Below, piece after piece: positions 12,004-21,782 of a stretch of DNA of 64,000 nt. Location of the stretch: positions 132,565,490 through 132,629,489 of the forward strand of contig NC_133396.1 in assembly GCF_047511655.1 (NCBI RefSeq). The letters run 5' to 3'. Below the pieces are notes generated by a model that was not told the DNA's origin, searched no databases, and was given only the letters and a program-made list of their open reading frames with translations. The stretch is from Castor canadensis (Eukaryota > Chordata > Mammalia > Rodentia > Castoridae). Each line of letters opens with the position of its first letter. The stretch's first letter is position 1. Made by a program: the position numbers and the translations under genes.

Positions 12004-15000
12004 TTTTGCTATACATACTATAAGTGAAATATTATTTAGGTCTCACATGGTATCTGAGACACTCATTAGAATAACTTGTGAATTCTTCCAGGAAACTGAG
12101 AGTGACTAAGGAAAGGGACTGTGTCTTTTTCTACTAAAATTCCATGTGTGAAACATATCTACTTAGGATATGGCAGTAATGATTAGCAACTGAATCAAAG
12201 TTGTCTAATCTGGATATTTATGTGTGAATATAGCCCATGTCAGGTCTCAATCCTAGGATCCCTCATCTTTCTGGATTGAAAGAAAGATGTCAGAAAACTC
12301 AAGGGAGAACACATCATCAAAACTGAAATCTGATTGTGACACTGGGGAAAACTCGAGAACAATTTCAGCTCTATCTCCAGGCTCTGCATTACTCTTCATT
12401 TGTGTTAACTTTCTTAGCCCGTATTCTTGCTGAAAAACAAGTTTCTTTTCCTTCTTAGTCTATAGACTGAAACTATATTTCTTATTCAGAACTCGAAATT
12501 CCTAAGAATAAGTATTTGATGAACTGAGTTTAGATCAAGTCCCAAACTCAGCCCAATACATTGTGGGCTGTTGCAAACATGTAGACAAAAAGCTGCAATG
12601 GAGTTTCCAAAAGAGAGGTCTAGGGAAAGCATCTAATATATAATGACTGTATTCTCTACTGCCAAAAAGTGTTCTGATCCAAATGAGAAGTAAATACCTT
12701 CCAGCATGACTTAAATGTTTTCTTCTCTGCTATGCCCCCTTATCTTTCTAGATGCCCTTAGCTAGATTGAGCAAAGGGTTTATATTTGATCTTGTATGTT
12801 TCAACACACCTACATTCACCTTGGCATTTAAGTTTTCACCTGAAATTCCTCCCTGCTTTTACTTTCCTCCTACCTAGTCCTGCAGTTCAGTTCCTGCATG
12901 CTTCATTTCTAATTGCGTCCATTCTATAGTTTCTATTCTGTGGATAAGAAGCACATTTTTACCATTTGATTTTCATTCTCTGAGTCCTTCTATAATCCCA
13001 AAGTTTAAACAGGAATTTTTCAACATAGCAATCGTCTACTGAGGCAGCCAGCTGCTGATACTATTCTCTTTACTCCCCACCTCCAATACTCAAGCATAAG
13101 CTTACTCAACAATGACTAAGATGCACAGTGAAAAAAGCTGGGACTTGGAGGGGGAATACTGATTCCATTTCCTTTTTAATCTTTGATTCAAGAATTCTAG
13201 TGTGCCCATTACATATTTCTCCTGGACGAGACCCTGAGAAGGATCTTTTTCTTTTAAGACAATCTTTACATCTAGCAACACAATTTCTAATTGATATCTT
13301 CACTGCTTATCCTAAAGTTCTAAAATTTTAAGATTCACTGGTAGAACTTTCTACTTAAATTATTAATCCAATTTAATTTAAATTTTCATTAGTTATTAAA
13401 GAAGATTGCATGTGAATAGCTAATTTTCAGATTTGGCAAGTTCTAATTCAAGACAGTGCTAATGTGCAGCCTTTGGGAATTAACTTTCCTTAAGTAAAGC
13501 ATGAGATGATTTCTCTCATCCAAGACAAAATGTGGGTGGCAGATGCTTTTCAAAAGGTTTAATTAATTATCTCAAGTTTAGACCACCCAAGAGTTGGAAG
13601 TGGAGTTGCAACTGAATATATAGATATAGCTCCAAAGTAATGTGATGTCTTGTAGGCCTAACAATTTTCATAATTGAAGACCTTAATAGATAATTTGGTG
13701 TGTCTTTGAAAGCTATGTATTCACCTTGGTCCAGAAGCTAGAGTTGTGGAATAAACTATTTCTGTGCCTTCTCTATTTTCTTTTTCCAGAGTCAAGGAAT
13801 GAATTGATTATAAGATGCTTGCTGTCATTAAATTGGGTATCAAGTCAATTGTTATCATGGCCTGAGGAATATTTTTAAATGAGACATAAAAGGAACCTTT
13901 GTAAAATGAAGACTCAGAAAGATTATAGAATTTTCAATAGATGTTTCCATAGATATGTACAATTCCCTACATAGTATTAAAAGAACTTCAGACTTAGCAT
14001 GCACTATGTCATACCCACATATGCTCATGTTATACTAAAGAAGCTATGTTAGCTTAAGTTAACATATGTGTAATATGAATACAAACATAAACACTCAAAC
14101 CAGAATGAAGTAAGGAGACATTCAGTAGTGTTATCTGAAGATTAGAAACTGATCTTACCTTTTGTCAAAACATATTCTCTTTAGATAGTCACATTGCTTA
14201 AGATTTTCACCATTGGGTGATCAAAAGGATAAAAGTCTTATCTAACTATACTTATTTATATGTTTGCTATCTAGTAAAACAACACTACTGGGAAATGCTT
14301 TTTAACAAAACTAGTCTAGTGGAACACTGAGTAGAGGTTTCAGAAAAGCAGCAGGTTATTTTCAAATTCAAAATGCAGTCAAAAACAAATAAAACCAATG
14401 ATAAAATTATTTATCAAGTTTTTGAGCAAAAAATCAAGAGCTTTGAGAAGGCATAACAGTTGACATTGTGGATGAAGGACAAATAACCTTGAATGGAACA
14501 AGGAGGTAACAGGAAGCAGGAGTTTGCTTTAGAGTTGTAGCATGGATCATCTAAATTATAGGTTCAATGTTACTATAAGTGGCTGATGAAGAAATAAAGA
14601 CTACTGTGGCCCTGCTTGAAGGTATCATCTAGAGTTTCACAAGCACATGATTAAAGTGATAGCAAAGTATGACAAAACTCAGAGGGTAAGGTCCAGAGTT
14701 GGCAAAGAGGGGAATAAGTGGGAAGAGAAGCTCTTCCATTGCAATGGTTATTGAGCCACAATTAGGTTGAGTCTTTAATGTGATGTCTTACTCCAAGACT
14801 TCTAAGTTGTATCTGTAGTCTTTCTGGAAAGAGTATGCTCAGCTGACCATCAACATCAGCGCTGCCTAAGAGACTGTGAGATATTCAGAGTCTAAGACAA
14901 TACTTCAAACTTCCAGAAACAAAACTGACACTTTTAACAAGGCTGCCCATACTTCGTGCGCACATCACATGTATGGTGTAGAAGTACAAAGGCTTGGAGT

Positions 15001-16559
15001 GTTGGCAATTGAAATGCAAACTCCAGTAAAATTGTTGTTCTTTCATCTAAATATAATTTTATTAGTTTTAATCTAGGATTAGCTTGTAATGATACTTTAT
15101 TTTGGTCAATTTACTTCTAAAATTCAGAGTAACTTTTCATAGGTTACATGCTATCTACATAGCTGTTTTCCAAAGATTCGAAGCAAAACAGAAAATATAG
15201 TTTGCTTCTAATCAACTGAGGCTTTGGAAATTGGAAGATTTAACAATCAGTAGGCTAACCTGCTTATCTTCCTTTTTCTACATGATGGCAAAACTCCCAC
15301 ATGGACAATTAAAAGAAAATAAAATTTCAAGTTTGTTCTTCATGAATCCTACATGCATATTTGGGAAACAAATAGGATTTATGTCTGTATTGCTTAACTT
15401 TTACCTATGTATAGGAAGTATGATTATCATTCTCAAGAGAGAACAATAAACCAAAAAATATCAAAAGCACTTCACCACTTAAAGGTAAAACACAAAAGAT
15501 TTATTTCTCACAGAGTTCAACAAAAAATGAGAGGCCGCCACTTCAGCATGCCTGGCTCATATCCCTAAGATCTGGCCAAACATCTCAATCTCTGCTTATT
15601 GTAATTCCGAATGGTTGAGAAACTTCCTGCTCAGATAGTTCAGATAGTGTTCATCTGATTCCAATTTTCCCACCCAAGGCTCAGACCACCCATGGCACAC
15701 AAACAAAATTACTACCAAGAGCTAATTTTTAATGAAAACAGATTGCACATAAAATGTGCAAAAGGCAGAAGTTCCTATGCTTCTTCTTTAGAATGTAACT
15801 TTGAGCCCAAGTTTGAAGTTTTAATCTAATAATTTGCTTGTCCAAGATAACAGACCATTGTGCACTCATTGAAGTTTTAATTGCTGGGGGTCCAAAAATA
15901 TGGTGGTATTTCTATATTTTATTATGACTTTCCCGATATCATATAATTTTCCAGATCTCAGTTCCTCTTTATCCATTAACAAGATGAAAATGCTTGAACC
16001 TCCTTTCTCTTTGTGTTATTGTGAACAATATATATATAACTGTGGGAGCTGAAGAGCTTTGAGATGTGTCAACTGCTGTATAAATATAAGAGATTGTTAT
16101 CGGTGTGTTTTCTTAAAGGCATTTTAGGATTATAATATGGTCTATATTCTGGGCTTACTTAATAGCATGTAATTTAGGATGTCCAATTCTGCCATCAATA
16201 ACATTCATTTTTCAAGAGTTTTCCTTCAGAAAGATGAAAGCTGAAATTGTGCCTTTTAACATAGAAGAAAATATTTTTATGAAGCAAAAACATAGGATTT
16301 AAAAAAAAATTCTCTTGACTAGCCTTGGGAAAGTATTTTTTATGCACACATACAAAAATTGTAAAACTTTGAAATATTGTGGAAAACACATAATCATAAA
16401 ATGAATTCATTGATGTTATTTTTATTTTCATTGTTACTAGGAGATGATGGAGTGAGGTTAAAATAAGCAAGACTGGAGATAAAAGGAGCAGTGATGTATA
16501 ATCATACCTGCTATGAATATGAAACCACACATCCCAGGAAGAGATGGAGCCAAGTGAAT
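12004..16559. other. Long unique AT-rich stretch
   Basis: No gene is supported. Pyrimidine-rich sequence at 12720-13000 could be very old L2 but is not clear enough to call. Overlapping frames on opposite strands at 13106-13331, and frames at 14876-15076, 15231-15449 and 16195-16530, lack recognisable motifs. Confidence 0.5.
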
Positions 16560-17647
16560 GGACCTGAGAGATCTATGGAGCACGCTGATTAGTTGCATAT
16601 GAAAGCTTGGGTAAAAGAAAGGAAGATTTAAATTTTAGTCCCAAGTTTTCTGTCATTAGGCCCTGGAGGAGGATGGTACTAGTCACTGAACAGGGAAGAC
16701 TGAGCAATATGCAATTTGGAGAAGAAAGGATGACTTTGGTGTTGGATGTACTGGGTTGGAGGTACTGGGATTATGGATCCACTGTTGTGGTGTCAGGAGA
16801 AGGTCTGAGCTGCACACTGTACTGGGGAAATCACCAGACTGGAGTTGTGATTGAAAGCATGGATGTGAGTCTATGGACTGACTCAGGGAGACTGGATTGA
16901 GAAGAGAGTAGGGTAATTTGAAACAAGAGAGATTCTGAAAAAAAGTACAAATCTATGAGAGAACATAAAAGGACAAGAAGGCATAAGAAAGAGAAGAAGA
17001 ACTACAGGAATGCATGAGGCCAAAAGGAGAGAACCCCTCTAGAAAAAGGGAGTGCTGACCACACAAATGTTCTAGAGAAACCAATTAAAAGACTAAATTA
17101 TTCATGAACTTTAGTAGCACAGAGGTCTGTGGTGCTCTTGTCAAAAACAGCATGGTGAGGCTAGGAGCCAATCAATTAGGTAAAAAAATGAGAGAAAAAT
17201 ATTAAGGAATAGTAAATACCACTAAATCGTACATTAGATTTGTCCAAGAAGGTTAGATAATAGAAGGGGGACCTGTTGTCTATGAAGGGAATTTTTAAAT
17301 ATCGATGTGGAAAGCAGGACATTCTTGAATGCTAAACACAAAGTGTCAGTAGGCAAAGAAATGTTGACAGTTTGAGAAAGAAATATTTGACAAAAAATTT
17401 CTGAGTAGGTAGGAGAGCTTGCTATCCATGTACACAGTGAATGCTCTGCCTTGGACAGGCTGAAAAATACCTTGCTGTTGTAATGAGAAGGAATGAGAAA
17501 AGGATGAATCAACATTTTGGGTGAATTTATGGGTTCTCTTGAGAGCCCCAGAACAATGCAATCTGGTGAGAACAATACAACACAGGGTTGGAGGAACAAG
17601 AAAAGACTGGATAGCATTGTAAAAAGTGATGAAAAGACATGAGAAAA
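16560..17647 (-). mobile_element. L2 LINE, antisense, part 1 of a split element
   Basis: The purine-rich plus strand is the expected look of antisense L2 ORF2. Word groups such as 'atcaccagactggagttgtgatt...agcatggatgtgagtctatgg' and 'agggagtgctgacca' correspond in order to the L2 reverse-transcriptase region. The 138-codon antisense frame at 17234-17650 falls here, in the sense direction of the element, but contains no intact RT motif. The element continues after the SINE at 17659. Confidence 0.5.
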
Positions 17648-17658
17648 CATAGGACTTT
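17648..17658. repeat. Left target-site duplication of the composite SINE
   Basis: CATAGGACTTT here matches CATTGGACTTT at 17870-17880 in 10 of 11 positions. Confidence 0.75.
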
Positions 17659-17869
17659 TTTTTTTGCGGTTGTGGGAATTGGACTCAGAGACTCATGCTT
17701 GCTAGTCAGGCAGTCTAATACTTGAGCCTGTTCCGGTCTTTTCACTTTTAGTTTGTTTTCTCGGGTAGGGTCTTGTGCTTTTTCCCATGCTGGCTTCAAA
17801 TTCCAATCAACCTACCTCTGCCTTCTCAGTAGCTAGGATTACAGCTGTGCACCACACACACTCCAGACT
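17659..17869 (-). mobile_element. Composite SINE (B1-like left half + ID-like right half), antisense
   Basis: Read on the minus strand, a 7SL-derived half ('gtgcacagctgtaatcctagctactgag') is followed by a linker with A-rich words and then a tRNA-derived ID-like half ('ctcaagtattagactgcctgactagcaagcatgag') ending in an A tail. The two halves share one pair of target-site duplications, so they moved as a single unit. The copy lies inside an antisense L2 and is therefore younger than it. Confidence 0.85.
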
Positions 17870-17880
17870 CATTGGACTTT
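17870..17880. repeat. Right target-site duplication of the composite SINE
   Basis: CATTGGACTTT, the partner of 17648-17658 with one mismatch. Confidence 0.75.
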
Positions 17881-18560
17881 AAACAGTATTGAACAATTAG
17901 TCAAGTCTGAAGGCTATCTGTTTGTAGAAATGTACTTCATAGACTTTAAGAATGTATCCAGCAGCTTCTAGAAAGCCCAAAATAGCTTGAAGAAGATTAC
18001 CAATTAAAATGTTCCAAAATTGGGTTTTGACTGGTGGTACAGCTGGATGGAGGTGTAGCAGAAGAAAAAAAGTGTGAAAAAGTTGAAGATGTTTTCAGGA
18101 CACTGTATGAAATGGTGAATCGTGTGCCCTAACAGAGAATGAAGGGTGAAAGGAAAGAACCAAGCAAGATGGAGGAGGAGGAAGGTAGACACAGAAAAAG
18201 TGGAAGAATCAAAGGACTGACAGTATCAAAAAGATTTTAAATAAATTGTGGTGGCAGAGTTTTGAGAATTAAAGAGGAGAGGGAGTTGGTGGCTTGATTT
18301 TGAAAGTTCAAGAGTAAAATTTTCCAATCTCTAAGCTCCGGGCACGAGTGACTTTAGTGGGGGTGGAGGTGAAAGTCTTCAGAATTAAGGTAGACTGAGA
18401 TTTTTGAGTTTGGATGGTCTTGTGAACACGGAATAAAGCAGGTGCAGACAGCACTAGAGATGAAGAGACACCTGGTCTTCAGTGAATGAGAAAGTGAAAA
18501 AGAAGTTTGTAGATGACAGCAGACAGGATGGGGGAAAGCATGTGCCACTGCTCCGACATG
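17881..18560 (-). mobile_element. L2 LINE, antisense, part 2 of a split element
   Basis: Purine-rich sequence resumes directly after the SINE with the same strand bias. It is consistent with the more 5' part of an antisense L2, but similarity is weaker here than in part 1. Confidence 0.4.
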
Positions 18561-18792
18561 CGTGACTGATTTAGACGAATCCTAGAGAGTGTCTGTGGTG
18601 TCCCAATAATGTTTTTGCTTGTTTTCCAGTGTCTGATCCACTTATTTCACCGTTGTTTTTCAATGCTGGCTTTTTTTTTCTTTTTAACACACTGGCATCT
18701 CAATAGATGAATATATGATCTGATGGGTACTAGTGAATAGTCACTGCAGGACAAAAATCTTCAACTATTCTTCTCATCAAGCATTAGAAAGG

Positions 18793-18886
18793 CTTTTTTT
18801 TTTTTAGTGGTGGTACTGGTGTTTGAACTCAGGGCTTTGCACTTGCTAGGCAGGTGCTCTACTGCTTAAGCCATTGCTCCAACAAC
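18793..18886 (-). mobile_element. ID-like SINE half, antisense
   Basis: A T-rich start (the reversed A tail) leads into 'ggtggtactggtgtttgaactcagggctttgcacttgctaggcaggtgctctact'. This is the reverse complement of the tRNA-like right half seen in the composite elements. The B1-like half is absent. Confidence 0.8.
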
Positions 18887-19704
18887 AAGAATTATTTTTA
18901 CTGATAAGATACGGCTCAGTCTTTCAAATATTTACATTATAGTATAGAAGTTTATTTCATGAAAATAACAACAAGCATAATATTACTACATGGATATTAC
19001 ATGAGAGGACAGACCTAGAAGGATTTTAGAGAGTGTGAAGCATCAGATAATCTAGAAAACTAAGACCTGCCTTTAGGAAGAAAAAAGAAGTGTGTCAAAA
19101 AAGCAGAAGACTAAAAATTATTCCCTGTGTCAGCTAAATAATACTTTTATGGAAGCACATGCTGTGTAGTCATCTCTCCTTCAGGTGCCACCTCTAGTCT
19201 CCACCGAACCACCAGGGTGGGGAATGAAGAGAAGTTCCTATAATTTGTGTGATTTAAGCTTCAAGAGGTGCAGCAATCAGGAAGCCCCCTGAAGGTTCTT
19301 CATATTTCCCTGACCGACATGGAATTTTGATACTGTTTTTGAAAGGGCCCAGAACTTGTCTTATCCTACTGGTCAATGGGTTTCTGGCTTTCAACCAGCT
19401 GTAGTTCTCCTGACTCCCAAGCTAAAGTCCTGCACCGTGTGCTCCTTCAACAGATGTGGAAACTCCTATGGTTACAGGACCCTGTGTGAGGCCTCTTGTG
19501 GGGGTCCAAATGTAGATATGTTTCCAGGAATAACCACAATGCTCTTTCCAGTCCAGTATGGGTCACTTAATGATACTTATGACCACAGTGAATATTCTAA
19601 ATTTAAGCTTAAATATTCAAATGTGTTGTACCTTCCCTCCCCCTGCAAAAAATAAGACAAAGAATCTTTATCCAAGTCCATGATCAGAGTAAATATGGTG
19701 TGTA
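18887..19704. other. Unique sequence with moderate GC patches
   Basis: A 99-codon frame runs from 19356 to 19655 on the plus strand but shows no recognisable domain. The segment 19140-19500 is GC-richer than its surroundings. Confidence 0.45.
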
Positions 19705-19862
19705 AGAGTTGGTTTGAATTATACCACTGACTACCAACCAAATGATACAGAGTCGTATGAACCTCATTTCTTTGCAATACAATGGAGATATCAGAATAAC
19801 TAACTCATTAAGAGCTGTAAGGATGGAGTAAGATGAAGTACTCTGCACAGAAGTCTTGGCAC
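19705..19862 (+). mobile_element. MIR SINE
   Basis: 'ggtttgaattataccact', 'aacctcatttctttgcaatacaatggagatatcagaataa' and 'taaggatggagtaagatgaagtactctgcacagaagtcttggcac' match, in order, the body and the 3' end of MIR. Confidence 0.75.
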
Positions 19863-20341
19863 ACTACAAAAAGTTGCCTGTAAGTGATAACCATCATTAT
19901 TTTGAAAGGCAACATACCTTATTGAAAAAAGTAGGCATGGAACATGGGTTCAAGTCTAAGCAATACAATGGTAATATAAGATCTGAATCTGTTTGTGCCA
20001 CTAAAAATGAAAGTAGTAAAATTTGTTCTGTGGCTTGTTACAATGATTAACTCACATGGGAGCGTGACAGGATCTTAAGAGGAATTTAAGAGAGAGCAAG
20101 CTACTATTCATTTCCACGTTTTCTTCATTTATTTTGCATTACTGTGGGTCGATATTATGCAGAGTCATTATTTCTCAGAACACACCTTTGTCACTATCAT
20201 ATGGGATGGAGTTGATGATCTGTAAGATAACTTAGCCTCAAAGTATTTACAGGAATCAAATTAAATAATCCTGGAATGACTGAAAAATACCTTCTGTCTC
20301 ACAGTTTTATGCCCATTTTGCATCACCAAATAAGTAATTAA
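19863..20341. other. Unique noncoding sequence, possibly a second very old MIR
   Basis: 'gaacatgggttcaagtctaagcaa' at about 19940 recalls the MIR core, but similarity is too low for a call. Nothing else is seen. Confidence 0.35.
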
Positions 20342-20353
20342 AAGATGGCTTTT
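20342..20353. repeat. Left target-site duplication of L1 tail copy A
   Basis: AAGATGGCTTTT, repeated exactly at 20878-20889. The insertion point reads TT/AAAAGATGG, the preferred L1 endonuclease context. Confidence 0.85.
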
Positions 20354-20877
20354 GGGAGGGTAAAAAAAGGAAGTTAAGAAGGTGAATGTGGTTGATGTAC
20401 TATCTATACAAGAATGAATATAGGATGTTTAAAGTTGAAGCCACCATAAAAAGGGACTAAGTCAGAAAGAAGAAAAATAGAGGTGATGAACCAATTTGGG
20501 TTATAATGCATATATACGTGGGAATGTCACAAGGAAATTCCCTGTGTAGTTATCTTAAATAAACAAAAATTTCATTTTTTTTCACTTACAAAGTTGGAGA
20601 ACAGTAGGGTAGAACAGGTCTTGCCTGGGTTGGGGGGTTGGTACCCATGTGAAGGAGGAGGAGGTAGGGAAAGACTTGGAAAGGTGAATATGGTGAGACT
20701 ACTGAGTCCACATGTACGCAAATGGAAAAATGAGACCTCCTGAAACTATTCCAGGAATGGGGGGAGGGGGATAAAGGAGAATGGTGGAGGGGAGAGTTCA
20801 AGTGTGATATGCTCGATATACTATAGGAACTTTTGTAAATGCCAGAATGTACTTCCGCCCAGCACAACAATAAAAAT
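20354..20877 (+). mobile_element. 5'-truncated L1-type 3' tail, copy A
   Basis: This is the longest of three related copies in the window (the others are 33391-33654 and antisense 42180-42619). Shared landmarks in order are 'agaaaaatagaggtgatgaaccaatt', 'tatcttaaataaacaaaaat', a G-rich GGTTGGGGGGTTGGTACC segment, 'aaatggaaaaatgagac', a GGGGGGAGGGGGATAAAGGAGAATG purine tract, 'tttgtaaatgcc...aatgtac', and a terminal AATAAAAATAA. The perfect 12-bp target-site duplication, A-rich 3' end and variable 5' truncation show target-primed reverse transcription. The G-rich polypurine tract is usual for L1 3' UTRs. No ORF2 sequence is included. Confidence 0.8.
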
Positions 20878-20889
20878 AAGATGGCTTTT
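20878..20889. repeat. Right target-site duplication of L1 tail copy A
   Basis: Exact copy of 20342-20353. Confidence 0.85.
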
Positions 20890-21450
20890 AGTGAACAAAT
20901 TGCATTTCTTCATGATCCCCATGTAGTCGAAGCCCCTTTGGTTTCTTTAATATTTTACCTTTTAACAGTTTTCAGTAATTTTTCTCCTGCTTTGTCTAAA
21001 ATATAATAGCTAGTCAAAAGTTAATCTTGCTGCTGGTGTCACTAATGAACTATTTAGTCTGTTGGTCTGGAACTGCAAGAAAGCCTCTTTCAATATCAAA
21101 ATATAATTAGAAGCTCGTCCTTGGAAAGGCTTGATTCTGTGCCTCAAAACACCGGAGGTCTGCACAGAAATGCAACAATGATTCATTTTCTGTCACCTCC
21201 AGAGTTAACTGGGGGGGGGGGAACCAACAACATTTTTCTGACAAACATGCAAAACTGCAAGGCAGGGGGAATAAAAAAGAAAAAAAAAATCTTGAAAAAG
21301 CTGAGCTTCCAATTCCTCCCACCAGTGTCTGTGAGGAATGACTTCAATCCCTTCCTTAACTAATTCTGCCACTGTAAAATCCTACAGTCATTCTTGCACA
21401 CATAAAGGACAAATAAGCTGAAGAGGAGGACCTAGAGGCTTTCAGTTTTA
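20890..21450. other. Unique sequence upstream of the candidate exon
   Basis: Contains an 11-G homopolymer at 21211-21221 and an A-rich tract at about 21271-21290. Overlapping short frames on both strands (21107-21363) have no recognised domain. Confidence 0.5.
21211..21221. repeat. (G)11 homopolymer
   Basis: An uninterrupted run of 11 G on the plus strand. Confidence 0.95.
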
Positions 21451-21454
21451 ACTC

Positions 21455-21545
21455 TTCACCAATAGGAAAAAGGCAGAATGCCTAAGCTATGGCTTTCTGG
21501 CCAATGGGATGGCCGTGCATCACGTGACTCTCTGCCCCTGTCTTT
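21455..21545 (+). promoter_or_regulatory. Candidate promoter: two CCAAT boxes and a TCACGTGA E-box
   Basis: CCAAT occurs at 21459-21463 (CACCAATAGG) and 21501-21505 (GGCCAATGGG). The palindrome TCACGTGA, the preferred core for USF, MITF and TFEB-type bHLH-ZIP factors, is at 21520-21527, two helical turns after the second CCAAT. CpGs are locally more frequent than in the rest of the window. No TATA box is seen. The arrangement is that of a TATA-less NF-Y plus E-box promoter. Function is inferred and an enhancer is equally possible. Confidence 0.4.
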
Positions 21546-21548
21546 CAC

Positions 21549-21775
21549 ATGGGCTGTAATTTAGTTCAATTCAGAACTGCAGATAGTACGGTCCTCAGCA
21601 GCCAGGGATGCCTGAGCACAAGTGGCCGAGTTCCCAGTGACTTTATGAAGCACTTCTCTGCCTTCCTCCAGCGTGGAGACCAGGGCTTCTGCACCTGCGT
21701 CAGGGACAAGACTGGGAAAAGCCCTTGCTCTGCCTCCGGGGACAAGGAATTAGAGCCAATAACCATTTTGAAATT
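21549..21775 (+). other. Candidate first exon, open frame up to a GTAAGTA donor
   Basis: An ATG at 21549 opens a frame that stays open through 21775 and meets a stop only because TAA lies inside the splice-donor-like GTAAGTA at 21776-21782. If that donor is used, the frame leaves the exon open in phase 2, with 75 complete codons before it. The segment is GC-richer than its flanks and has about five CpGs. The predicted peptide begins MGCNLVQF, has four cysteines, and shows no domain I recognise. The last exonic bases (ATT) are a weak match to the donor consensus while the intronic side is perfect. The start context is moderate (G at +4, C at -3). It could be an alternative first exon, a lncRNA exon, or chance. 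Confidence 0.3.
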
Positions 21776-21782
21776 GTAAGTA

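Noticed and set aside
12720..13000. Pyrimidine-rich stretch as sense L2
   Set aside because: Only short words match and their order is unclear. A consensus alignment would be needed.
17234..17650. 138-codon antisense frame as a gene
   Set aside because: It lies in the sense direction of a degraded L2, has no intact motif, and ends just before a SINE insertion. Most likely it is leftover or chance frame in a LINE.
19205..19222. CTCF-like word CCACCAGGGTGG
   Set aside because: It lacks the GGCGC part of the core motif, so it is too weak to call.
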